Assembly (NCBI GenBank): GCA_946221045.1
Contig: CAMIIY010000119.1
Location: 1-6,488, forward strand
Direction of reading: 5' to 3'
Length of the DNA: 6,488 bases
Source of the DNA: an uncultured Oceanospirillaceae bacterium
GTDB lineage: Bacteria > Pseudomonadota > Gammaproteobacteria > Pseudomonadales > Balneatricaceae
Shown here: positions 1 to 5,801 of the stretch, one piece after another
Numbering within the stretch: position 1 is the first letter of the stretch
How the letters are laid out: every line of letters begins with the position of its first letter
Notes under the pieces: generated by a model
What the model was told of the DNA's origin: nothing
What the model saw: only the letters and a program-made list of their open reading frames with translations
Databases searched by the model: none
Position numbers and translations under genes: made by a program

Positions 1-357
1 ATCCAGCACAAAGATACGTTTACGGCGCTCATCTGCGGCATCTTCAGTCTCTTCAAACCGTTTTTTAGCATGCTGTTTGGCTTTTTTAGCTTCAGCCTTC
101 TCTTTTTTGCGTTCCGCTTTTTGCAGCGCTTTGAATTCCGTTTTGTCCAGCACAGCACTTTCCAGCGAGGCTTTCATCTCCTGCAACTCTTCATTGAGGT
201 GCACCACTTCAATATTGCCATGCTGCGCGTCCCGCCGGGAGCGCATCGCCACCGCCGCAATGCCTATTGCCACAAACAGAATTGCAATCACTACGGTGAC
301 TGACTTCGCCAGAAACAATCCGTATTCAGATAAAAAGTCGGCCACAAAGGTCCCCAT
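1..357 (-). CDS. sohB: SohB, inner-membrane S49-family peptidase (N-terminal part, cut by window edge)
   Basis: SohB is an inner-membrane serine peptidase of family S49 (relative of signal peptide peptidase SppA), thought to act in membrane protein quality control. Only the first 119 codons are present and the catalytic domain lies beyond base 1. Visible are the opening SEYGLFLAK (residues 10-18), one hydrophobic membrane segment at about 15-38, a basic stop-transfer MRSRR (38-42), and a highly charged Lys/Glu/Ala-rich, probably helical stretch (about 55-113). It ends in RIFVLD, which opens the S49 domain in this family. The match to the SohB N-terminus is clear. Start: the ATG at 357 has no good ribosome site. 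A GTG at 345 sits 5 bases after GGGGA and would give a family-like start (MADFLSEYGLFLAK), so it is a serious alternative. Divergent from the SCP-2 gene, with 74 bases between them. Confidence 0.88.
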   Translation of the reverse strand, partial: MGTFVADFLSEYGLFLAKSVTVVIAILFVAIGIAAVAMRSRRDAQHGNIEVVHLNEELQEMKASLESAVLDKTEFKALQKAERKKEKAEAKKAKQHAKKRFEETEDAADERRKRIFVLD

Positions 358-431
358 TCGCTATCGACAAGAAAGACGCTAATGTATCATAAAACCCTTG
401 TTATCAAAGCTGGATTCTGGAGCCCGATTCT
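358..431. promoter_or_regulatory. Shared upstream region of sohB and the SCP-2 gene, possible face-to-face -10 boxes
   Basis: These 74 bases must carry the start signals for both divergent genes. An AT-rich core at 384-394 reads TATCAT (385-390) on the plus strand and TATGAT (391-386) on the minus strand, both acceptable sigma-70 -10 hexamers overlapping each other. No convincing -35 box is found at 16-18 bases on either side, so promoter assignment is tentative. A GGAG at 419-422 lies 9 bases before the SCP-2 ATG and is its probable ribosome site. Confidence 0.3.
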
Positions 432-767
432 ATGAGTGAAACGCTGACCGTCAGTCGTATCGTCGAGAAATTGCCCGGCCGTTTTATTCCTGAAGCCGCA
501 ACGGATCTCAAGGCCGTTTTTCAGTTCAAGCTTGAGGATGGCGATGATTTCTTTATTGAAATCAGCGATACGCTCTGTACCGCTGAACTGGGTAACCATC
601 AGGATCCCAACGTGACACTGCTTATGAGCACAGACACGATGTTTGCGGTTATCAGTGGCGAAAAAGATGGCATGAGTGCTTTTCTGACCGGCCAACTGCG
701 TGCTGAGGGTAACGTCATGCTCGCCACCCGGCTGGGCAAACTATTCAGTCGGGAAAAAAGGCACTGA
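432..767 (+). CDS. Small stand-alone SCP-2 (sterol carrier protein 2) domain protein
   Basis: This 111-residue protein is essentially one SCP-2 fold, a lipid-binding pocket domain found in bacteria both alone and fused to other domains (for example in the ubiquinone factor UbiJ). The family pattern is visible. An N-terminal helix (about 7-19) is followed by strands with KAVFQFKLEDGDDFFIEI (27-44). The typical second half is PNVTLLMSTDTMFAVISGEKDG (59-80) then AFLTGQLRAEGNVMLATRLGKLF (83-105), matching the usual 'D-x-x-x-x-x-x-G-x-x-d-G-x-x-A-F-x-x-G-x-l-x-x-x-G' arrangement. There is no signal peptide or membrane segment, so it is probably cytosolic. The ATG is preceded by GGAG at 9 bases. 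Its last 27 bases overlap the 3' end of nudC. The ligand is unknown; a fatty acyl, quinone or other lipid is possible. It is much shorter than UbiJ, so I do not assign that name. Confidence 0.85.
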   Translation: MSETLTVSRIVEKLPGRFIPEAATDLKAVFQFKLEDGDDFFIEISDTLCTAELGNHQDPNVTLLMSTDTMFAVISGEKDGMSAFLTGQLRAEGNVMLATRLGKLFSREKRH

Positions 768-1541
768 TTCCTGTGGTTCCCGTCCATACTGCTGCTGAAA
801 AAAGAGATTCAGCAGCTGCCGGGCTATCGAAAACTTCGGCGGCAAAATCGGCAGATTATCGATCCCAAACCAGTCAGCTTCAGTAATTTCCACCCCGTCC
901 GGCGCAAGTTCTCCACCTGCGTAATCAGCAAAAAAACCCAGCATAAGGGAGTGCGGAAACGGCCACGACTGGCTTTTGATGTAGTGAATATTGGCAACCG
1001 ATATCCCGACCTCCTCCATCACCTCTCGTGCCACTGCAGCTTCTGCTGTTTCTCCGGCTTCTATAAATCCGGCCAACAGGCTGTAGCGCCCATCAGCAAA
1101 ACGGCTGGCATGAGCCAACAGGCATTGGTCACCTTTGCGTACCAACACAATGATGCAGGGGTTTATCTTAGGGTAATGTCGATATTGGCAGGGAGCACAG
1201 ATACGGGCCTGTTCATCTTCCGCATTTACCAAAGGTGCCGCACAACGCGGACAATACCGGTATTGATGCAACCAGGAGGCCAACTGAGCACCACGGGAGA
1301 GCAGAAAACAAGCGGTTTCATCCTGCGCATCCGCCAGTAGCTGCCTGAGGTTTGCGGGCGCAGCATCCGGGTATTTTTGTGTCTCACACAAAATTGCGAT
1401 CTTCGGTTGACCCGGATCGTCTGATACAGGCACAACGGACTCCACCGCCAGATCGGCCAAATCAGGCTCGGTTACACACACAATGCCTGCCGCATCGGCG
1501 AGCAGCCTACCCTGTTGCGCCAGCCAGAATATTTTTTCCAT
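741..1541 (-). CDS. nudC: NudC, NADH / NAD-capped RNA pyrophosphohydrolase (Nudix)
   Basis: NudC cleaves NAD(H) to NMN(H) and AMP and removes the NAD cap from the 5' end of some bacterial RNAs. The 266-residue protein has the expected architecture. After an N-terminal domain comes a zinc ribbon with CPRC (97-100) and CAPC (115-118). A complete Nudix box starts at GFIEAGE (158-164) and continues through REVMEEVGI (172-180). The NudC hallmark SQSWPFPHSLM follows at 190-200. E. coli NudC is of similar size (257 residues). The first possible start is GTG at 1544, directly followed by ATG at 1541. I chose the ATG because AAGG (1551-1548) lies 6 bases upstream of it but only 3 from the GTG. Divergent from nhaB and convergent with the SCP-2 gene, overlapping it by 27 bases. 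Confidence 0.95.
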   Translation of the reverse strand: MEKIFWLAQQGRLLADAAGIVCVTEPDLADLAVESVVPVSDDPGQPKIAILCETQKYPDAAPANLRQLLADAQDETACFLLSRGAQLASWLHQYRYCPRCAAPLVNAEDEQARICAPCQYRHYPKINPCIIVLVRKGDQCLLAHASRFADGRYSLLAGFIEAGETAEAAVAREVMEEVGISVANIHYIKSQSWPFPHSLMLGFFADYAGGELAPDGVEITEADWFGIDNLPILPPKFSIARQLLNLFFQQQYGREPQESVPFFPTE

Positions 1542-1726
1542 CACACACCTTGATCAGATCCAAAGCCCCCGTCCTCAAGTATGGATTTTACGCGGATACC
1601 AAAATCCTACTCCAATTCAGACTTACATCAATAACATGCTCAGGTATTCTTCTGCTTTTTCTAAGCAACTGATACGCTTGGATTTATAAAGTCATACAAG
1701 ATGACCGATATACTTAGGAACCTGTC
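1542..1726. promoter_or_regulatory. Divergent nudC-nhaB intergenic region with a candidate nhaB promoter
   Basis: About 185 AT-rich bases separate the two divergent starts. On the plus strand CTTACA (1622-1627) and TATTCT (1645-1650) are separated by 17 bases, each matching sigma-70 consensus at four of six positions. Transcription from here would leave a leader of about 70 bases before nhaB. On the minus strand a weaker TTGATG / TAGGAT pair with a 16-base spacer could serve nudC. AGGAA at 1716-1720, 6 bases before the nhaB ATG, is a good ribosome site. I see no clear operator or riboswitch, and no hairpin longer than about 4 pairs. Confidence 0.3.
1548..1551 (-). promoter_or_regulatory. Ribosome binding site of nudC that decides between GTG and ATG starts
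   Basis: Read on the minus strand the sequence is AAGG, then TGTGTG, then ATG. The 6-base spacing fits the ATG at 1541, while the in-frame GTG immediately before it would be only 3 bases away. This supports a 266-residue protein beginning MEKIFW. Confidence 0.55.
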
Positions 1727-3232
1727 ATGAGCAGCGCATTACCACAAGCCTTTGTGAATAACTTTTTGGGGAACTCTCCCGTCTGGTATAAACAGGCGAT
1801 TCTGGGCTTTCTTATTCTGAATCCCATTATTCTGGCAACACTGGGCCCAGTCATCACGGGTTGGTTACTGATTTTTGAATTTATCTTCACCCTGGCGCTG
1901 GCGCTCAAGTGCTACCCGCTGCAACCCGGCGGTTTACTCGCGATAGAAGCCATTATCATGGGGCTGGCAACACCCGAATCTGTCTCCCATGAAGTGGAAA
2001 GTAACCTTGAAGTTATTCTGCTCCTGATGTTCATGGTCGCCGGCATTTATTTCATGAAGAACATGCTGCTGTTCGTGTTCACCAAGATCCTGCTTAAAGT
2101 ACAGTCCAAAAAACTACTAGCGCTGCTGTTTTCCATTTCAGCCGCCTTCCTGTCAGCATTTCTGGATGCGCTGACAGTCACAGCAGTACTGATCAGCGTG
2201 GGTGTCGGCTTCTATGCCGTGTATCACAAAGTGGCTTCCGGCAAGACCTATCAACACCCTGATCATGACCATGCCGATGATGCCAGTGTTCATCAGAACC
2301 ACTCTGCTGATCTGCAGCAGTTCCGTGCCTTTCTGCGCAGCCTGCTGATGCATGGTGCCGTAGGTACTGCACTGGGGGGCGTTTGTACGCTGGTGGGCGA
2401 ACCTCAGAATCTGCTGATCGCTGAAAAAGCAGGTTGGGATTTTGTTCAATTCTTTATCAATATGGCCCCGATCACCATGCCGGTATTAGCGGCCGGTCTG
2501 ACCACCTGCCTGTTGCTTGAGCAGTTCAAGCTTTTCGATTACGGCGCTACGCTACCGGAAAACGTTCGCAATGTACTGATTGATTATGATGGTGAAGAGA
2601 GTGCCAAACGTACCGCAAAAGACAAGGTGGCCCTGATCGTTCAGGCGGTTGTAGCTGTCTATCTGGTGTTTGCCCTGGCGTTCCACCTGGCGGCGGTTGG
2701 TCTGATTGGCTTGACCATTATCATCTTCCTCACAGCGATGAACGGCATCGTGGAAGAGCACCAGATTGGTAAAGCATTTGAAGAAGCGCTGCCCTTTACC
2801 GCATTGCTGGTCGTATTCTTTTCGATTGTTTCAGTCATCCACGAGCAGCACCTTTTTCAGCCGATTATCCATGGCGTACTCATGATGGACCCGGCTTTGC
2901 AGCCCAGCCTGTTCTTCATTGCTAATGGCCTGCTTTCAGCGATCAGTGATAATGTCTTTGTCGCCACAGTTTACATTAACGAAGTCCTCTCAGCTCTGGA
3001 CGCCGGAGAAATTACGCGTCAGCAATTTGATAACCTGGCAATCGCTATTAATACCGGCACGAACATCCCAAGTGTTGCCACACCGAATGGCCAGGCAGCC
3101 TTCCTGTTTCTGCTGACTTCTGCGCTGGCACCCCTGCTTCGACTCTCTTATGGCAAAATGGTGCTGATGGCTCTGCCTTACACCATCGTCATGAGCACCG
3201 TAGGCTATCTTGCAGTGCTTATTACACTCTGA
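1727..3232 (+). CDS. nhaB: NhaB, Na+/H+ antiporter
   Basis: NhaB is an inner-membrane secondary transporter that expels Na+ in exchange for protons, giving salt and alkali tolerance and using or adjusting the sodium gradient. The 501 residues match E. coli NhaB almost throughout as I recall it. Examples are [11 protein letters not shown] (12-22), [14 protein letters not shown] (51-64), [11 protein letters not shown] (141-151), [20 protein letters not shown] (213-232), [14 protein letters not shown] (406-419) and [20 protein letters not shown] (442-461). About 10-12 hydrophobic segments are visible. Asp147 in FLDALTV corresponds to an intramembrane aspartate reported as important in Vibrio NhaB. 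A soluble loop at about 171-200 is rich in His and Asp. The C-terminus ends soon after the last hydrophobic segment, roughly 16 residues shorter than my recollection of the E. coli protein. The ATG has AGGAA 6 bases upstream. It is monocistronic, with a strong terminator 21 bases after the stop. Confidence 0.97.
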   Translation: MSSALPQAFVNNFLGNSPVWYKQAILGFLILNPIILATLGPVITGWLLIFEFIFTLALALKCYPLQPGGLLAIEAIIMGLATPESVSHEVESNLEVILLLMFMVAGIYFMKNMLLFVFTKILLKVQSKKLLALLFSISAAFLSAFLDALTVTAVLISVGVGFYAVYHKVASGKTYQHPDHDHADDASVHQNHSADLQQFRAFLRSLLMHGAVGTALGGVCTLVGEPQNLLIAEKAGWDFVQFFINMAPITMPVLAAGLTTCLLLEQFKLFDYGATLPENVRNVLIDYDGEESAKRTAKDKVALIVQAVVAVYLVFALAFHLAAVGLIGLTIIIFLTAMNGIVEEHQIGKAFEEALPFTALLVVFFSIVSVIHEQHLFQPIIHGVLMMDPALQPSLFFIANGLLSAISDNVFVATVYINEVLSALDAGEITRQQFDNLAIAINTGTNIPSVATPNGQAAFLFLLTSALAPLLRLSYGKMVLMALPYTIVMSTVGYLAVLITL

Positions 3233-3252
3233 TAATAAGTGCATGAGCGACC

Positions 3253-3281
3253 AAAAAGGCCAGCTTTTGCTGGCCTTTTTT
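3253..3281 (+). terminator. Rho-independent terminator of nhaB
   Basis: A perfect 12-base-pair stem (3253-3264 with 3269-3280) has a GGCCAGC / GCTGGCC core, a TTTT loop and a run of six T at 3276-3281. The A run on the left arm means it could also act on minus-strand transcripts. It isolates nhaB from the downstream GFA-family gene, which therefore probably has its own promoter. Confidence 0.93.
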
Positions 3282-3355
3282 GTTGTGCAGTTCCGAAATT
3301 GGCCTGATTAATCCGGAGTCACCCGATTCCTGTCGCTACCCTGAGCCCGAACAGC

Positions 3356-3359
3356 GGAG
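3356..3359 (+). promoter_or_regulatory. Ribosome binding site of the GFA-family gene
   Basis: GGAG lies 7 bases before the ATG at 3367. It fixes the start there rather than at an in-frame TTG at 3280, which lies inside the T run of the nhaB terminator. Confidence 0.6.
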
Positions 3360-3366
3360 ATTGCAG

Positions 3367-3786
3367 ATGACAACCGAAACCACTTACCCCATTGAAGGTC
3401 GTTGCCAGTGTGGCAATGTGCATTACCGACTGTTACGTGCACCCAAGCTGATTGCCTGTTGTCACTGCCGTGAATGTCAGAAATTATCCACCAGTGCCTT
3501 TAGCATTACGGCTGTGGTCAATACTGAAGATATTGAGATTTCAGGGGAGTTAAAACACTGGGAGCGTACAGCAGAAAGCGGTAATACCATTGCGGCAAAA
3601 TTCTGCCCGCAGTGCGGTAATCGAATCTATCACTACAACCCGGAAAAACCCGGTGAAATTCGGCTAAAGCCGACCTATTCGGCAGACACCCGGTTTATTC
3701 AGCCTACAGTACATATCTGGGTCAGCGAAAAACAGGACTGGTTTACCCTGCCTGAAGGCGCCACCTGTTATCCGAAACAGCCCTGA
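3367..3786 (+). CDS. GFA (DUF636 / CENP-V-like) domain zinc protein
   Basis: This 139-residue protein is a single GFA domain, named after a glutathione-dependent formaldehyde-activating enzyme, although the enzymatic role of most members is unproven. The zinc-binding pattern is complete: GRCQCGNVHY (11-20, with C13 and C15), CCHCRECQK (31-39, the family CHCxxCQ), and FCPQCGNRIY (79-88, C80 and C83). The family's C-terminal 'P-x-x-H-I-W-V' type motif is seen as PTVHIWVSEKQDWF (113-126). There is no signal peptide, so it is probably cytosolic. The start is set by GGAG 7 bases upstream; a longer reading back to a TTG at 3280 adds residues with no family resemblance. The 85 bases between terminator and start should contain its promoter, but I see only weak hexamers. 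It ends one base from the convergent dnaQ stop. The substrate is unknown. Confidence 0.87.
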   Translation: MTTETTYPIEGRCQCGNVHYRLLRAPKLIACCHCRECQKLSTSAFSITAVVNTEDIEISGELKHWERTAESGNTIAAKFCPQCGNRIYHYNPEKPGEIRLKPTYSADTRFIQPTVHIWVSEKQDWFTLPEGATCYPKQP

Positions 3787-3808
3787 TTCAGGCTTTATCA
3801 GGTGTTTT
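3782..3808 (+). terminator. Possible weak terminator for the GFA-family gene, inside the dnaQ 3' end
   Basis: CCTGAT (3782-3787) can pair with ATCAGG (3797-3802) around a 9-base loop. TG and five T follow. The stem is only 6 pairs and part of it encodes both stop codons, so this may be incidental. It is the only terminator-like structure at this convergent junction that I could find. Confidence 0.3.
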
Positions 3809-4495
3809 TAACCAGACGCAGTCGCCGGACTTATTCAGGCGCTCTAAAAAAGCTGCATGGGCGGTGATTTCATCAGGGCTGGCGCTGATTACAGGCAGAT
3901 CAGTACCACCCTCCAGACGACGAATACGGCTACCGCCTTCCTCATCCGTGCCGTCACCTGAAGCGAGAGACAGGTTGGTCTGTCCGCCTGTCAGCGCCAG
4001 ATAAACATCGGCCAGAATTTCTGAGTCCAGCAGTGCGCCGTGTAACTCGCGGTGACCATTATCAATACCGTAACGTTTACACAGGGCATCCAGATTGTTT
4101 TTCTGACCCGGGTGTTTTTTGCGCGCCAGCAACAGGCTGTCTGTTACCAGGCACATATGTGAGATGCGCTCAGGATGGTTATTACGTTCCAGCTCTGTAT
4201 CGATAAAGCCAATATCAAATGCTGCGTTATGAATGATCAGCTCGGCACCGCGGATAAATTCAAGAAATTCATCCATCACTTCGACAAAGCGGGGCTTATC
4301 ATCCAGAAAATCATTGGTGATACCATGCACCTGAACCGCTTCGTCATCCACTTCGCGGTCCGGTTTGACGTACTGGTGATACGTTTTTCCCGTCAAACGA
4401 CGGTTAAACATTTCGACGCAACCAATCTCGATAATATTGTGACCTTCGGATGGCTCCAGGCCCGTGGTTTCAGTATCCAGTACAATCTGTCTCAT
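3788..4495 (-). CDS. dnaQ: DnaQ, DNA polymerase III epsilon subunit (3'-5' proofreading exonuclease)
   Basis: Epsilon removes misincorporated bases as part of the polymerase III core (alpha-epsilon-theta). The 235 residues (E. coli has 243) contain all DEDDh exonuclease motifs. Exo I is LDTETTG (6-12, D7 and E9), Exo II is HNAAFDIGF (89-97, D94), and Exo III is [14 protein letters not shown] (152-165, H152 and D157). After the catalytic domain, QTNLSL (172-177) fits the beta-clamp-binding motif of epsilon (QTSMAF in E. coli). A Gly/Glu-rich linker (about 178-200) leads to a C-terminal segment resembling the alpha-binding tail ([20 protein letters not shown], 205-224). The ATG overlaps the rnhA stop as ATGA, with GAGGAAG upstream inside rnhA, implying translational coupling. 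It is the last gene of the operon. Confidence 0.97.
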   Translation of the reverse strand: MRQIVLDTETTGLEPSEGHNIIEIGCVEMFNRRLTGKTYHQYVKPDREVDDEAVQVHGITNDFLDDKPRFVEVMDEFLEFIRGAELIIHNAAFDIGFIDTELERNNHPERISHMCLVTDSLLLARKKHPGQKNNLDALCKRYGIDNGHRELHGALLDSEILADVYLALTGGQTNLSLASGDGTDEEGGSRIRRLEGGTDLPVISASPDEITAHAAFLERLNKSGDCVWLKTPDKA

Positions 4496-4929
4496 AAATT
4501 CACTTCCTCTGCACCCCGGTTGGCCAGTTGATCCGCCAGCTCGTTTTCCGGATGACCACTGTGCCCCTTCACCCAGCGCCAGTCGATTGTATGCGGCTGT
4601 GTCGCGGCATCCAGGCGTTGCCAGAGATCCGCATTTTTAACCGGTTTTTTTGCCGCTGTTTTCCAGCCCTTACGCTTCCAGCCAGCAATCCACTCGGTAA
4701 TCCCCTGCCGTACATACTGTGAATCGGTCGTCAGAATCACATTACAGGGACGATTGAGCAGTTCCAGAGCACGAATGGCCGCCATCAGCTCCATACGATT
4801 ATTGGTGGTATCCGCCTCACCACCATAGAGCTGTTTTTCAGCATCACCATAGCGCAAAACAGCCCCCCAGCCGCCCGGACCCGGATTACCTTTGCAGGCA
4901 CCATCGGTATAAATTTCAACGGTTTTCAC
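4492..4929 (-). CDS. rnhA: Ribonuclease HI
   Basis: RNase HI degrades the RNA strand of RNA-DNA hybrids, clearing R-loops and primer remnants. The 145-residue protein (E. coli 155) has the four catalytic acids: D9 in [17 protein letters not shown]47 in [12 protein letters not shown]69 in LTTDSQYV and D133 in ELADQLAN. The flexible-loop H123 lies in [11 protein letters not shown]. The basic handle region [16 protein letters not shown] (84-99), which helps bind hybrids, is intact. The start is GTG at 4929; no in-frame ATG exists nearby, and AAGGGG (4943-4938) lies 8 bases upstream. Its first 14 bases overlap the methyltransferase gene and its stop overlaps dnaQ by 4 bases. This makes a tight co-directional operon, unlike E. 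coli, where rnhA and dnaQ are divergent. Confidence 0.97.
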   Translation of the reverse strand: MKTVEIYTDGACKGNPGPGGWGAVLRYGDAEKQLYGGEADTTNNRMELMAAIRALELLNRPCNVILTTDSQYVRQGITEWIAGWKRKGWKTAAKKPVKNADLWQRLDAATQPHTIDWRWVKGHSGHPENELADQLANRGAEEVNL

Positions 4930-5707
4930 GCATATGTCCCCTTGCGGTCGGTTTCGCCACGGGGATATTGATCAGTCGCCGCAACCCCCATCCAGAGCGA
5001 ATCGGCGTCATGCCGGCAATATCCTTGCGGGCCAGCAGCAGTGAAAAAGCGCCGTTGAGGGCCACACCACCACGCTCATAACGTTCCAGCCAGCGACAAC
5101 GTAAGCGCCAGCGCTGATTCTCGAAAGGAGGCAGATAATACCCGGAAAGGTGTTTGAGTTCAGTCAGTTCTAACAATTTCAGCCAATCGGACAAACGCCG
5201 GTGACTGATAAAATGCGCACACCAGGGCAGACGGCTACGACGGTCCCGGCACAGACGGCGCAAACCCCAGAGACTGTATGGATTAAAACCAATAATCACT
5301 AGGTGCCCCCCGGGCCGTAAAATACGCGAGGCTTCACGTAACACCTGATGTGGGGCCTGGGTAAAATCCAGCGCATGATGCAACACCACCACATCCATAG
5401 ATTCATGCACCAGCGGCACTTCATGGCTCAACGCAACCAGGTGGGATTGATCCAGGCCAAGCTCCAGCTGTGGCACAATCGCAAAGCAGTGCTGGACCGG
5501 ACTGGCGTCCCAGAGCCGGATACGGCTATCCACTGAAAACTGGACCAGTTCCATGCCAAACAGCCCCGGCAAGATCCGGTCGAGCAATTCTCGCTCCCGC
5601 TGTAGCAGTTCCTGACCCAACTCAGAGTCAAACCAGCTGCGCAAGCCGGGCAGAAGCGTCTGCAAAGATGGTTGAACCTGAAAGCTCATTGATTGACCAA
5701 ACCCCAT
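4916..5707 (-). CDS. YafS-type class I SAM-dependent methyltransferase-like protein
   Basis: This 263-residue protein resembles the methyltransferase (type 11 fold) found beside rnhA/dnaQ/gloB in many gammaproteobacteria (YafS in E. coli); substrate unknown. The recognisable part is the second half of the fold. It comprises [20 protein letters not shown] (104-123), [20 protein letters not shown] (124-143, motif III region) and SLWGLRRLC (145-153). An Arg/Trp-rich C-terminal part carries YYLPPF (190-195) and ends in a basic tail. Motif I (GxGxG), expected at about 55-75, is not recognisable: the segment reads [20 protein letters not shown]. It could bind SAM in a modified way or have lost activity. 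Start: ATG at 5707 lacks a clear ribosome site, and an in-frame ATG at 5689 is an alternative; neither is certain. First gene of the rnhA-dnaQ operon, divergent from gloB. Confidence 0.82.
   Translation of the reverse strand: MGFGQSMSFQVQPSLQTLLPGLRSWFDSELGQELLQRERELLDRILPGLFGMELVQFSVDSRIRLWDASPVQHCFAIVPQLELGLDQSHLVALSHEVPLVHESMDVVVLHHALDFTQAPHQVLREASRILRPGGHLVIIGFNPYSLWGLRRLCRDRRSRLPWCAHFISHRRLSDWLKLLELTELKHLSGYYLPPFENQRWRLRCRWLERYERGGVALNGAFSLLLARKDIAGMTPIRSGWGLRRLINIPVAKPTARGHMRENR
4938..4943 (-). promoter_or_regulatory. Ribosome binding site supporting the GTG start of rnhA
   Basis: On the minus strand AAGGGG is followed after 8 bases by the GTG at 4929. It lies inside the 3' end of the methyltransferase gene, so rnhA translation is probably coupled to it. 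Confidence 0.5.
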
Positions 5708-5801
5708 TATTTTTCTGACACCACAAGCCGCTCATCTCGGTGTATGATGAATCCTAACCGCTAAGTTTTTTGAAGACCAGTATCACAGATTGAGGTTTAG
5801 C
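5708..5801. promoter_or_regulatory. Divergent promoter region between the methyltransferase operon and gloB
   Basis: These 94 bases should drive gloB rightward and the methyltransferase-rnhA-dnaQ operon leftward. TATGAT at 5743-5748 is a good plus-strand -10 hexamer. The only decent -35-like box upstream, CTGACA (5715-5720), is 22 bases away, which is too far for a standard promoter. No clear minus-strand promoter was found. GAGG at 5792-5795, 6 bases before the gloB ATG, is a good ribosome site. Confidence 0.35.

Noticed and set aside
70..382. Two plus-strand open frames opposite sohB
   Set aside because: They are antisense shadows of the SohB N-terminus, with Phe-rich or unpatterned products and no ribosome sites.
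751..781. GGGAA ... TTCCC inverted repeat at the SCP-2 / nudC junction
   Set aside because: The arms are only 5 bases with a 21-base loop and there is no T run on either side; not a credible terminator.
951..1340. A 129-codon plus-strand frame opposite nudC
   Set aside because: It is antisense to the zinc ribbon and Nudix box of nudC, whose identity is certain; its product has no family features.
1709..1714. TATACT resembling a -10 box just before nhaB
   Set aside because: No -35 at the right distance, and transcription would begin only a few bases before the ATG, leaving out the ribosome site.
3280..3366. An upstream TTG extension of the GFA protein by 29 residues
   Set aside because: It would begin inside the T run of the nhaB terminator, has no ribosome site, and the added residues do not fit the family.
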